64,000 nucleotides of DNA from Rosa chinensis (lineage: Eukaryota > Streptophyta > Magnoliopsida > Rosales > Rosaceae): positions 56,748,397 through 56,812,396 of the forward strand of contig NC_037088.1 in NCBI RefSeq assembly GCF_002994745.2, read 5' to 3'. Of the stretch, positions 1 to 11,905 are shown piece by piece. Within the stretch, counting starts at the first letter, position 1. Every line of letters begins with the position of its first letter. The notes under the pieces were generated by a model. The model saw nothing but the letters and a program-made list of their open reading frames with translations. It searched no databases and was not told the DNA's origin. Position numbers and translations under genes: made by a program.

Positions 1-643
1 AATTATCTGTAGGTCACATACTCCCACAGCAGCTCACTACTCAGTAGGTAAGTGACTAGCACTGCTTGATTAGTTGAAGTCCGATTTAGGGATCCCAACT
101 TCACAGGTACAGATACTCTTATCTTTATCTTTAATTCTTGCCTATTTGGGGAAATCACATGAATGTACTCTAAATTTTTATTTGTGCGTTTCGATGAAGG
201 TTAGTGACTGACTTGCTGGTGGTTGCTGGCTTGCTGCTGCATGGGATAGTTTGATTTGGAGAATTGGAGTTGCTGCTGTGATTCTGGGTATTGAGTTTCT
301 TGACTTTTTTTATTCTTGCCGACTTGACTACTTATGTTTTGAATTCCTTCGTATATCTCTGTGGCTTTGTGCTCTTCTTATTTGTTCTATCATTGTCTGT
401 ACATTAATCAAGCTAAGCCTTTGCCCTAGGTCCCAAAATTAAATTATGAAACCCCTGTACTCTGGACCCTAGACATGTAATTTACAGAGAGCTGTGTAAA
501 GCCAAGCTACCACCAGCTGTTCTTTTTCAATTTTTATATGCCTTGCTGCTCAACCGACTTCACACTTCCTTTCTAAGCAAGATGGGAGAAAATAGCTCTT
601 GTTGTGAATGATAATGACTATTCATGCAATAGGTATTGCTTAA
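1..643. other. intergenic, no gene recognised
   Basis: No supported gene. A 63-residue hydrophobic reading frame at 251-442 on + has no recognisable motif and no visible splice or promoter context, so it is not called. The stretch lies outside the copia element that starts near 716. Confidence 0.5.
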
Positions 644-644
644 T

Positions 645-724
645 GTATGCGATTGACAGACTCGTAATATATGCGATTGACAGACTCGCAATGCATGCGA
701 TTGACATACTTGTAATGTGCGATT
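645..724. repeat. short tandem repeat abutting copia 1 5' LTR
   Basis: Three to four imperfect copies of a ~25-base unit built on tgcgattgacagactcgtaa sit side by side and run into the start of the 5' LTR. The last copy is truncated and mutated (tgcgattgattag). The 3' LTR at 9302 has no such repeats, so they are either flanking DNA or an expansion at the edge of the 5' LTR. Confidence 0.7.
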
Positions 725-827
725 GATTAGTATAGCTATTATGTATTGCCTTTTGTATACATGATGTAACCCTATATAAACCTCATAGTGAGATGAATAC
801 AATACATTTTTCCAATTCTCTACAACA
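716..827 (+). repeat. copia 1 5' LTR
   Basis: About 112 bp, tg...ca bounded, ending tctctacaaca just before the primer-binding site. It matches the 3' LTR at 9302-9410 through a shared core (tatagctattat, tgtatacatgatgtaa, tatataaacctcat). The first ~17 bases differ from the 3' copy, so the start is approximate. tatataaacc at about 773-782 is the likely LTR TATA box. Confidence 0.75.
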
Positions 828-1249
828 CGTTATCAGCACTATACTCTAACCCAAGCCCTAGCCGGAAAAAAAGCCTAACACCCGAAATTTCTTTCACAAA
901 AAACTGCCGCAAGGTCCTAGCCCTTACTAGCCATACCGTGCGATGCTCCTGCAGCCCTTAAGCATCCGTGTGCCTTCTACTGTCCCTGCAGCATAGTCGC
1001 ACGCCTGCTGCCCCCTGCAGCACAGCAGCACGCTAATTCCTGTGCAGATCAGCTTGTTTTCATTCCCCGAAACTTCTTGATCTGGACCTCAGATCAAAAT
1101 CCATTCTTCATCAAAGTTGTTCGTCTCTGCCTCTTCTATCTGACCTCCAAATTTCAGCCCTATTGGAGTCGTTTTGAGATCTATACACCATTCAAAGTGG
1201 GAGCTGTTCAGAAGTGAATCTGCTCCTAATTTCAACAAGTAAGTTTTAA

Positions 1250-1674
1250 GGGCTAAATACTGGTTACTACCCTGTGGTTTAGGACTAAAACCAATTCAGT
1301 CCCTGAACTTCTAATTTCATCAAAAATACCCCTGTACTTTCAATTTTGATCTAATAGGTCCAATTCGTTAATATTCTGTTATGGGTTCAAGTTATAGTTA
1401 AATTATTTGTTGAAAAAACTATTCATTTGATAGATTTCTAATAGTGGGACTCCCTCCAAAATTGACTATGCAGGCCACCTCAACCCCACATCATAAAACA
1501 TAGACCATATATGAGTCACGTCAAGAAGTTAAATGACTCAATTGTTGTAAGACTAACAAATTGGACCTATTAAATCAAAATTGAAAGTGCAGGGGTGTTC
1601 TTGATGAAATTAGAAGTTCAGGGACTGAATTGATTTTGGACCCAAACTACAGGGTAATAATCAGTATTTAGCCC
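1250..1674. mobile_element. Mutator-type MITE nested in copia 1 leader
   Basis: A 425-bp non-coding element with inverted terminal repeats of roughly 115 bp, starting gggctaaatactggttac and ending with the complement (..cagtatttagccc). It is flanked by a perfect 9-bp direct repeat aagttttaa (1241-1249 and 1675-1683). Long terminal inverted repeats plus a 9-bp target duplication are the hallmarks of Mutator-like elements. It carries no coding capacity and interrupts only the untranslated leader of the copia element. Confidence 0.9.
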
Positions 1675-2007
1675 AAGTTTTAAATATTAAAGTTCCTGCT
1701 TTCTTGTCTTTTAAATTCCTTTATTTTCTGCAGGATTTTCCATATACAAACATGAGTTCGATTATTTAATAAAGCGGAATTGTGGGGATTCACGCATAAC
1801 GAACTAAGAGTGTTCATAATACTCAGACTAAGAGCATCCGTAAGCATCAAATTGTGACCATATTAAAACATTATTGTTTGATCTAATCCAAAAGAGATTC
1901 TTGGAAATTGTTTTCTTGGTACGTAGCATAGCTCGGAAATCTTATTATTTTAGTTTTCGTGGAAGTTTAGCTCCGAAACTAATATATCTTCTCTTCTTAT
2001 TTTCAGG

Positions 2008-2556
2008 ATGTCGAATGAACCTAGACTCGACTTTCCCATGCATGCTTGACTCAATAGGCTCGGATTACCACAGTTGGGCAACCGATGTTGAGAACTACCT
2101 CACTTCAAAGGGAATATTACCCATAATCCAGGCACCTAACCCGGATCGTGTGTTCGTGCGAACACCTACAACGCATGCTCAAGCAGTTATCTTGATGCGA
2201 CGCCATATGGACAAGGCACTCAGATTGAAGTATATGTCGATCAAGGATCCAAGATTCCCTCCTCCCTGACTTGAAGGTTCAATGGAACAATCTGCGCTTT
2301 GCTGATTTCAAGTCTGTTGCTTAATATAATTTAGAAGCTCTTCGCCTACAGTCCATGTTGAGGTTTTGTAGACAACCTGTCACAGAGCAAGAGCTAATTG
2401 AGAAAACTCTCTCCACCTGCCCCGTTTTAGCAATTGTGGTATCAATGCAATACCGCACTGAATTCAATGCTGGACAGATCACAAGGTTTCATCAACTTAT
2501 CAATCTCATATCTGTAGCTGAGAAACATGATAACATACTCGTGAGGAATTATAATA
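2008..2556 (+). pseudogene. copia 1 gag, 5' part (broken)
   Basis: Start ATG at 2008, matching the start of the intact gag of copia 2 (MSNEP). A 4-base duplication (catg, near 2038-2045) shifts the frame after about 12 codons. About 40 bases are missing near 2247-2255 compared with copia 2, and further frame changes follow. The frame is finally split by the solo LTR at 2557. The rest of gag resumes at 4376. Residues such as GSDYHSW and VILMRRHMDKALRL identify it as copia gag by comparison with the minus-strand copy. Non-functional. Confidence 0.85.
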
Positions 2557-4375
2557 TGATTATACGCATTTATATGCGTGTAATTATATCTAAAAAAACT
2601 AGAAATAAGTTAGTCCTCAAGCCAATTATTATGTAATTAATTTATTTTTATTTATTGTGTAGGAAATAAGCGGAATTGCGGAAACAAGAGAAAATGGTGG
2701 GAAATTGGAGCAACTAAGAGTTTTCTACAAAATGACGAAATTATCGTAGCGGTCAAGTGTGGTCAACACTAACAAAGAAAAGAAAAAGGAAAAAAAAAAG
2801 AGAATAGAGGCTAATTGATTAATCAATCTCTGATTGATTAGTTAATTATATAAATTGTTAGCAATGCATTTGCTCATTATGTAGCACGTGTGACCCCCTT
2901 CTCGGTTAACCATTTGGTTAATTGAATTATTGCCATCAGATGAAAGGTGCAGCACGTGTTCCATTATCAATTGATTCAATTTTCCTTTTCCTCTCATCTC
3001 CAGCAGCCACGTATCCTTACTCATGATCTTTCCTCTTGACCACAAAACAGCCACCCACGTCGGACTATATATATTCATCCTATTCTCACGCATAAGAGAA
3101 CCCTAGAAAACCAACAGTGGCCGCACCCATCCCGTTTTTTTTTCTAACACCAAACCAACCACCCCATATTCATCTCTTCTTCTTCCCACCAAAACTCATC
3201 ACCACCAACCCATTTTCTATAATTTCTTTACTACTCCACCACTAATTATCATCAATTTCACAAGATTCAAAGGGAAGCCCAAGCATCAAAATCTTCATCA
3301 AATCAAATTTGGGTAAAAGTGGGGAGCCATAATTCAAGGCTAGCCATAATTGCTTTATAGTAATTTGTGACTTGTTCTTGTTACTCCTACTTCTCTTCAC
3401 TTTGTTCCTCTTTAAATTATGTATATTGATGTTTGTTTAATGATGGGTAGTGAGTAGTTTTGTTGTTGGGGGCTAGGGTTGTGTGCCCTAGTCCAAATCT
3501 TGTGTAAAATATGTTTATTTTAATGTAATGATGCAATTTTCATATGATGGATGCTTATATCTATTTTTGTTGGGTTAAAATGCATGTCAACTCTAGGGTG
3601 TGTATTTTGAGCATGTCTAGGATGGAGGTAGAGGCTTGACCCCCTCTAATTCCTAAGCTAGAAACCTTCAATTTCGTATTCGAGGGGTTATAAGCATGGT
3701 GATTTACACCCGTTGCGTGAATGCGCGGGCGGGTCGCTTTGTAGTCTAATTCTTCAATATTTAGGCCTCTTGATGTGAATTAGAGACCCTTGAACCGGCT
3801 CTAATTCATGCCAAGTGAGTTCCTACGACCTTTGAACCGGAGTAGGAATACCATGAAAGGGAATTTCGGTCCTTGAGCCTTGAACCGCCTTGGATACAAC
3901 TACCGCCAAAGTAGGAAATTTGCATCTACATTAGATTAGTTTCCGACACATGAGATTTGGGTGAAGGAACCTCCATAGCACCCGACATTCCCATTATATT
4001 GTTCACACTTTTCTAGTTTAATTTCCTTGCATTTTTATTAATCGCTTTACATTTTATTACTTTTTGTTAAGTTCAAATCCACTCTAAAACATTAAATCCA
4101 TCAACTCATTTGTGTATTCCCATCTTGAGGCTACAAGTTAGTGGCTTTGAATAGGCTTGGTGTGAGCTAAGCCGAGCATTGCCAAGGCTTGGTGCCTTGA
4201 TTGTTTATAGTCTTATTTTACTTTTTATTTTTTCTTGTGTGCTTTTAGTATCCTACCGCCAATTATCTTGGTTAGGTCCAACACCTAATCCCCGAGGTAC
4301 GATAAACTAAGGTCCAATTACTTCCCTTACTTGACAACGATTCGTACGCTTGCGAAGAGTTTATGAACGAAGTCA
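2557..4375 (+). mobile_element. solo LTR (1.8 kb) inserted in copia 1 gag
   Basis: A 1,819-bp segment starting tgattatac and ending gaagtca, i.e. TG...CA ends. It is flanked by a 5-bp duplication: taata at 2552-2556 and taatt at 4376-4380, one mismatch; the uninterrupted gag of copia 2 reads taatt here. There is no internal domain, no coding sequence and only one LTR-like unit, which is what unequal recombination between two LTRs leaves behind. It contains a TATA-like tatatatattcat near 3066. A related copy with the same ends lies at 47072-48855 on the - strand; conserved islands include aagccgagcat, ggtacgataaact and cgtacgcttgcg. Confidence 0.8.
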
Positions 4376-4925
4376 TAATTCAAGACCCATTGGAACTAAG
4401 AGCGTTCATGAGGTGAATTATAATGCCCCCAAAAGATGGCGCAAGGAGCGGAACCCTAAGAATAAGGGATATGAGGGATGTATGGGTCCATATAACCGCC
4501 CTAACAAGGAAGGAAACCACAGGTTTGGTGCAAATACACTTGGTGGCAATGCCACAAGTGGGAGAGGTGGTCGTGGTATCCCTGGTCGTGTTGGTGGCAC
4601 CATGGCTCGTGGTGGAGGTGTCATGGGTCGTGGTGGTGGCGCCAACCCTCCTAGGGAACGCCAACAACATGCACAACTTGCACCTCAATTAAAGGGAGGC
4701 AACCACAATGACATGTGTCATCGATGTGGATCAAGTGAGCATTGGTTCAAGCAATGCAAGGCAAGCGAGCAACTAGCTTTAAGATACAGGGCATACAGGG
4801 ACCTGAGGGAGCAAGAAGTGTACCTTCTAGAAGAAGAAGAAGAAGATGGTGGAGATGTTAATCTCACCATAGAGGACTTCAAAGCTGAAGATGAAGTGCA
4901 CAAGGATGCTGCAGACTTTGATTAG
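4376..4925 (+). pseudogene. copia 1 gag, 3' part with zinc knuckle
   Basis: Continuation of gag after the solo LTR. A basic, glycine/arginine-rich segment is followed by a CCHC zinc knuckle (CHRCGSSEHWFKQC; spacing C-x2-C-x4-H-x4-C), then an acidic tail, ending with TAG at 4923-4925. The nearly identical domain order in copia 2 shows this is the nucleocapsid end of gag. It cannot be translated with its 5' half because of the insertion and frameshifts. Confidence 0.9.
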
Positions 4926-5289
4926 AATAGTCCTTTTATTTTCCAAGAATTTTTGTAATGGCAATATGCCTTAGTCAATAAATGACAATTGTATTAAACT
5001 CTTTCTTATGTGGTGCACCCAATGAAATATGATGTCTAGGAAAGTCATTGAGATTAATAGTACTTAAGAGAGCCTCGCTCTACTAATATCTCTCTCTACT
5101 TTCCTGGTCATATTTGATTGGAGTTACCAAATGGATAGAGTGACTACAATATGTCTTAGTTTGATTTTATTTTGGATTAGACTTTTTAGGACCTTTGATG
5201 TAATCATTGGCTATCTTTATTAATAAAGTATCATATTATTATTCGATGTCATGGACATGTTTTAATTCCGAACTTTATTATTTTTCAGT

Positions 5290-8200
5290 ATGTTTCCTGG
5301 AGAGTTGGAATGTCTTGTTGATAGTGGCACCACACATACTATATTGCGACATAGGCAACTATTTCTATGGATGACGCCTAGTCGACCTTCTGTGACTACG
5401 ATGGCTGGACCATCACAATTGATTCATGGTCGAGGACCAGCTCAATTTATGTTGCCAAATGGCACAAGTATTAATGTCACCAAAGCTTTATATGCGCGTA
5501 GGGCTGGAAGGACCCTATTGAGTTTTAAACATATAAGAGCCAATGGTTTTCATGTCGAAACACATTGTGAGAATGGACAAGAGTTCCTTTGCATCACCTC
5601 TAATGACTACAGACATAAACGAGTATTAGAGAAACTTATGTGTCTATCTAGTGGGTTGTATGCAACCACTATTCGAATTATTGAATCCAACCATGTCATG
5701 AGAGATGACTTATGGGATTCTGACACATATAGGCTTTGGCATGACCGTTTGGGACACCCAGGTGGTGATATGATGATCTGTATATTAAAGACTTCACACG
5801 GACATCCATTTTTCAAAATGAAAAGAAATCATAACCAAAATTCAATCCAAGGTAGGGCAGGCGCCGCGTACCCCCTGTGGCCCAAAAGTGGTATTGACGC
5901 CACCAATACCTCCTTGGTTCCTTTTTTTACTTCTAAAGTCAATTGTGACTTCGTGGCTCAATCGGATACTTCCCTGGTTGCTTCTAAAGCCCATCTTTCA
6001 TTTTACAAAGCCTGCTCTTTAGCGAAATTAGGATCTAGACCATCCTATGCAAAGAACACTAAAGAAAATATTCCATTCTTACAAAGAATCCAAGGTGATA
6101 TTTGTGGACATATTCAACCAACTTGCGAACCATTTAGATATTTTATGGTGTTGGTTGATGCATCGACATGATGGTCACATGTCATGCTATTGTCCACAAG
6201 AAATGCTGCATTTGCTAAACTCCTAGCACAAATCATTAAATTAAGGGCTCACCACCCTGATCATCCCATTAAGTTAATTCGTCTTGACAATGCTGGAGAG
6301 TTTACATCAAAAATGTTTGATGAATATTGCATGTCCATTGGGATTGAGGTTGAACACCCTGTTCCTCATGTTCACACCCAAAATGGTCTGGCAGAAGCTG
6401 CCATTAAAAGACTTCAAATGGTCGCTAGAGCATTGGTTATGCGCACCAATCTCCCTGTTTCTGCTTGGAGCTATGCAATATTGCATGCAGCTGTGCTCAT
6501 TCTTCTGAGGCCTACTGCCACTCAACCCTTTTCTGAGTCCCAGATGGTTACTGGATATGAGCCTGATGTCTCACACTTATGCATATTTGGGTATACAGTT
6601 TATGTGCCAATTGCGTCGCCACAGCGCACCAAAATGGGTCCTCAAAGACGATTAGGCATTTATGTTGGTTATGACTCTCCAACCATTATCCGCTACTTAG
6701 AACCCTTGACAGGCGATCTATTTACCGCTAGAATTGCGGATTGTCACTTTGATGAGACAGTCTTCCAGTCGTTAGGGGGAGATAGGAACAATAATGTTCA
6801 ACAGGAACGACATGAATTGTCGTGGTCTGTCCCCACTTTGTCTCATCTTGATCCCCGAACCGTACAGTCTGAAATTGAAGTGTAGAGAATTCTTGTTCTT
6901 CGGAACGTAGCAGACTCTATGCCTGATGCGTTTTCTGATATCTCTAAAGTAACAAGATCACATATACCTGCTGCAAACGTGCCTGCAAGGATTGATGTCC
7001 CTAAAAATCATGGACATGGCGCCACCCCTAGGGGTATTGGGCATGGAGCCTCCACCACTAATAGTGATGGCAATGTGGCTCAGGCCGGGCTCCTAGCAAG
7101 GAAACGTGGGAGGCCCAAAGGTTAGATGGATTCTCGCCCGAGAAAGAAAGCGAGTTTGGCACAGAAAGATCCATTAATCATCGACATAAATAATCCGTCT
7201 CATGAAGATATTTCGGATTATGGTTATGTCCAAGAGACATCATTGGTGGACTCTCCAATGTTAGAACCAATTTCAGGGAATAGGGAGATCTCCATGAATT
7301 ACACTAGTGTACATGAGAAGTTGAATTGAGATTCTATTATCCTTGATGATGTGTTTGCATATTCCATTGCTCAAGGAATTATAGAACACGATGATATCGA
7401 ACCTCGCTCCGTTGAGGAATGTCAACGAAGAGCAGACTGGCCTAAATGGAAAGATGCGATCCAAGTTGAATTGGATTCACTAACAAAGAGACAGGTATTT
7501 GGGCCTATAACGCTGACACCCCTAAGTATAAAGCCTGTTGGCCATAAATGGGTCTTTGTTAGAAAGCATAATGAGAAAAATGAGGTTGTTAGATACAAAG
7601 TCCGCCTTGTGGCGCAAGGTTTCTCACAACGCCCTGGAATCGACTACGAAGAGACATATTCTCCTGTAATGGACGTTATAATGTTCCGCTACCTTGTCAG
7701 TTTGGTAGTTTCCGAAAAACTTGACATGCAGCTTATGGATGTGGTTACAGCATATCTCTATGGGGATCTAGATTCAGAGATATATATGAACGTTCTAGAT
7801 AGACTTCAATTACCCAAGTCAAATGGCTTTAAACCACGGAGCGCTTTTTCAATAAGATTGAGACGCTCACTATATGGATTGAAACAATCCGGACGGATGT
7901 ATAACCATTTAAGTGACTACTTGATTGGGAAAGGATATGTCAACAATGAAATATGCCCATGCGTGTTTATAAAGATGACAAGTTCCGGATTTGCAATTGT
8001 AGTAGTTTATGTCGATGACATGAACCTAATTGGAACTCTAGATGAGCTAAAAGAAATTGCTAAGTACTTGAAATCCGAATTTGAGATGAAAGATCTTGGG
8101 AAAACACGGTTTTGCCTTGGACAAGAACTCGAGCATTGTAGTGATGGGATTATGATCCATCAGTCAGCATATACTCAAAAATTATTAAGGTGCTTTAATG

Positions 8201-9045
8201 AAGATAAAGCAAAGCCTGTGAGTACTCCCATGATCGATCGTAGTCTTGAACCTGAAAAAGATCCGTTTCATCCAAGGGATGAGGACGAAGACTTATTAGA
8301 GGCTGAAATGCCCTATCTAAGTGCAATATGCGCATTATTGTACTTAGCTCAATGCACAACACCAGACATCTCATTAGCAATGAACTTATTAGCTCAACAC
8401 AGTTCTGTGCCAACACGCCGCCATTGGATTGGCATAAAGACAATCTTCCGATACTTGAGAGGTACGATTGATATGGGCTTGTTCTATCCCTACAGAGAGA
8501 AAAGAAATAACTGAAGTGTGGGATCAGACTCCACAAGGCAAAACGCCACCTTCTGTGCTCCTCCTCCTTTTTATCAAAATGACAACGATGTCTTGATGGG
8601 TTTTGCTGATACAGGATATCTCTCTGACCCTCACAAAGGTCACTCCCAAACGGGTTATGTCTTTACCATGCGAAGCACTGCGATATCTTGGATGTCTACA
8701 AAGCAGACCCTTGTTGCTACTTCCTCAAATCATACAGAGATTATCGCTCTACATGAAGCCGTGCGAGAATGCATATGGTTAAGGTCTGTAATTAGACACA
8801 TTCGAGGAACTTGTGGTTTGAAGTCTACCACAGATGAACCTACATGCATTTATGAAGATAATGCAGCTTGTATTGAGCAAATGAAGTTAGGTTTCATCAA
8901 GGGCGACAATACCAAGCATATATCGCCTAAGTTCTTTTACAATCAGCAACAACAAACACTTCTAAATATTGAAGTGAATCAAATCCGTTCAGAGGATAAT
9001 GTAGCGGACTTGTTTACTAAGTCGTTACCTAAATCCACCTTCTAG
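5290..9045 (+). pseudogene. copia 1 pol (protease-integrase-RT-RNase H), five in-frame stops
   Basis: One continuous 1,252-codon frame broken only by nonsense codons ending at 6171, 6885, 7125, 7329 and 8514. Domains in order: aspartic protease (LVDSGTTH), the GAG-pre-integrase motif (LWHDRLGHP), integrase catalytic core (first Asp in GDICGH, second in LDNAGEF, Glu in NGLAEAAIKR), reverse transcriptase with YVDD (near 8013) and RNase H (GFADTGY, SNHTEI, YEDNAA, SEDNVAD). The reading frame is otherwise unshifted. pol does not run on from gag: a 364-base spacer separates gag's stop (4925) from the first pol ATG (5290). The spacer ends in ttatttttcag, which resembles a splice acceptor. No active protein can be made from this copy. 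Confidence 0.92.
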
Positions 9046-9290
9046 AAACATGTGAAGAGCATCGGATTAAGAAAGTTATCCGAATTCCCATAATTGTAGA
9101 AATTAGGGGGAGACCTTGACATGCATCAAGGGGAGGTATGATGTCTACATGTTAGATCTCGAAGAGTGAAGGACGTGTTGTGCTCTTTTTGCCCTTCGAC
9201 CAGGGTTATTTTTGTCTCACAGGGTTTTTGTTACCTGACAAGGTTTTTAGTGAGACAACGATCAAAACGTCATCACCGAGTTTGAGCGGC

Positions 9291-9301
9291 ACAAGGGGGA
9301 G
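9291..9301 (+). other. copia 1 polypurine tract
   Basis: acaagggggag lies immediately upstream of the 3' LTR, the site where plus-strand DNA synthesis is primed in LTR elements. Copia 2 has the equivalent tract at 15401-15412 on the - strand. Confidence 0.8.
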
Positions 9302-9410
9302 TGTGGAAGGATGTATAGCTATTATATATTGCATTTTGTATACATGATGTAATCCTATATAAACCTCATGGTGAGATGAATATAATACAATTATCAAATT
9401 CTCTACAATA
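9302..9410 (+). repeat. copia 1 3' LTR
   Basis: 109 bp, starting tgtggaagg right after the polypurine tract and ending ctctacaata, where the final ca has mutated to ta. Several substitutions from the 5' LTR indicate an old insertion. Confidence 0.85.
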
Positions 9411-11905
9411 AGTATCCATTTCTTCTGCTCTTTTTTTTTTTTCACATCTTATGCTTTTTTAAGCGCAAATTTGACTCGGCTTGATTGATATTTTTTTCCT
9501 AGATATATGCTCCTCTTGCATTATCTTGATTGTGTTGTGGTCGAGCTTGAATTTGATGTTGTCTTTAACTTCAAATGTTAAAATTAAGAAAAGTTCAAAT
9601 AAAATAATCATGGAAAACAACAACATGCACTGTGCGGCTTCGGTGGCTGCTCTCTCTTTCACAACCGCTCCAAGCCATCGTGCCTGCCGTCCCTTCGGTG
9701 TGGTGATCTGGATTCTGGAGGCGGCGTCGCTCCCCAGGTTACAATCATATTAATTAGTAAAATACAATCATATATAAGCCCTGCATTAGAAACTCTTCAT
9801 TAGTAAATTAAGCATCTATTTGGCCGTGTCAATATTGTACGCCATGCGTTTTATACGTTGATAACCCTCTAATTTTGAAGGTTATAATAATGGCAAGCAC
9901 GACTCAGAAAAACTGTATCGATAAGACATAGAGCAGTACTTGCATTCTTAACCGGCAACTACTAGCTAGTGGAGTTGGCAAAGAATTCAGGTATCAAATT
10001 AAATTAAATTAGATGCAGACTACGTGCACTAGTTCACTACCTTGTTAAACAGTTGCTTCAACTTAAATATTTATCCCGGGAAGAAGGCTAAGACTCCATA
10101 GCAAGAATCGCATATACAATATATAGGGCAAACCGGCAAAAGCAACCTTTAAGGGTTTCCTAATCCGACAAAGATGAATGTACTTCCAGGTGTTTTCCAT
10201 AAATCTCAATTAGCCAGATTCGTAAACTGTGAGCTATCAAAACCATGCAAGGTTTGCTTCAGAAACTAGATTAGTTTCTCAATTAGGAATTAATTAAAAT
10301 TTAAAAGTAAGCTAATCAAATTAGAGCAAGATCTAATATGCAGCATGACATGGATTAGCTAATTTTATAAAGCACGATAATTGAAACGCACTCGAGAATT
10401 TCCAATATAACTTAACTGTGTGCAATGAGACATTGGTTCATGTACCATTCCTAATAACTGACAATTAGTTCGGTACCCTACATACTGAATTATATAGTGA
10501 TCCAAACGAACACGAAAAATTCGACCGTGGAAGGCTGACATGGACGGCATTTTTAGATAATTAATTAGCAATTAGCATAAACATAAGAAAAAATAGTTCC
10601 CTTTTAAAAAAAAATTTGTTAATTAATTACCCTTCGCTACTTTAATCTAGAGCCACTAATTCCTTGGACAAGGTCTAACTGTTTGCAATCGGTGGAATTT
10701 CTCCTTTTTAAATAATTGAACTCAAAATCCCATTATCTCAGTCAACTAATACATTTCTACTGGCTATATCCTCCATATTTTGAGATTTTGAGAGTTTGAA
10801 AAACTATAATATAAGACTTCTGATTATGTATATACATTCACGTAAAATTTGAGGCGATGAATTGCTGCATTTGGTTACCCTGTGATACACGAGTCTACCT
10901 AGAACATGTAGTGTGTGGATGATGTATGTACCCGGCCTGCTTAGAATCAGAGCATATTTGATACCATCTGTTAATATGGTCATGGGATTCCTTCTTCCAT
11001 CTTCGCAAATTGATAATGAGAGTTTGATTGACAGATTCTGCTCAATTTCGTGACGAAGTAATATTCTCTACACGCATGCGTATGATCTAACTCCGACTAC
11101 TTCTGTTTTGTTCCTGAAGTTATTTAGAATGGTCCTACACATAAAAGGAAGCAATAACTATAATTGAATAAAGAACTCGTACATAAATATATCTAAAGGA
11201 CTACTACTAAAAGCAAATATAAGATTTTGCAATCTATACATGTGTATTGAAAAATCTCCTTTGTTTCTAAATGAAAGTAATTGTTTCCCTTGGGTTACTT
11301 ATCTTTCCCAAAATGGACCATGGAAAGGATGATCCATTTAGTTTTATTCAATGATTACTTAGCTCCTTAATGTGCATAACAAAATTGTGCATGAACAAAA
11401 CAGAAGTTGTCAAAGTAAAATACGAAAAATACAAAAAACAAAAGTTTTCCTTCTCCTTTAATTTACTGAAACTCTTTTTTTCTTCATATATGTACACACA
11501 CACACACATGATGTAATGGAATTCAAGCTACCATTTGGAAAATTGACATATTGTCTTTGTGCAGTGACTTTACTTCTAGTCAGATGTGAATCATATTAGC
11601 TCATAATAGTTTATATTGATCCGGAAAAATACTTTCCGGTTTTGATGCTTCATTTGGTGCAATGGGTTCTTTCTTTGTGGATTGGAATTTCAGCTGGCTC
11701 TTCACTTACTTAGTGGCTAGTGGAGTCCCTAGAATATCTAAGATTGCTACTTACTTTACAAGCTTACTATGCCTATAAGTAGTGCGCACAGGTCCTCATT
11801 CATTTTTCACATCATCAGTAGCTAGATATCTTTTCACAATATCCAGATATATCTAAACAGTGAAACTAAGCAAGTGTTATAGAGTAATTAGAACAATAGT
11901 TAAGT
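9411..11905. other. intergenic / upstream region of the first WAT1 gene
   Basis: AT-rich DNA with no gene-like frame. A (ca)n run lies near 11494-11507. A TATA-like tataagt at 11774-11780 is about 126 bases before the ATG of the WAT1 gene and is the best promoter candidate. Confidence 0.5.

Larger units (their letters stand above)
716..9410 (+). mobile_element. Ty1/copia LTR retrotransposon, decayed (copia 1)
   Basis: A copia element on the + strand. In order: short LTR (716-827), primer-binding-like sequence cgttatcagcacta directly after it, non-coding leader, gag with a CCHC zinc knuckle, protease, integrase, reverse transcriptase, RNase H, polypurine tract (acaagggggag, 9291-9301) and the 3' LTR (9302-9410). 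The order integrase before reverse transcriptase defines the copia superfamily. The element is dead: gag is frameshifted, deleted and split by a solo LTR, and pol has five in-frame stops. No clear 5-base target duplication is visible (tgtaa on the left, agtat on the right), and the 3' LTR ends in ta rather than ca. The precise left end is therefore less certain than the right. Confidence 0.9.

Noticed and set aside
251..442. 63-residue hydrophobic frame
   Set aside because: No homology recognised, short, no gene context; chance frame in AT-rich DNA is likely.
4380..4925. Alternative frames on both strands over the copia gag Gly-rich region
   Set aside because: Shadows produced by the repetitive ggtggt codons of gag.
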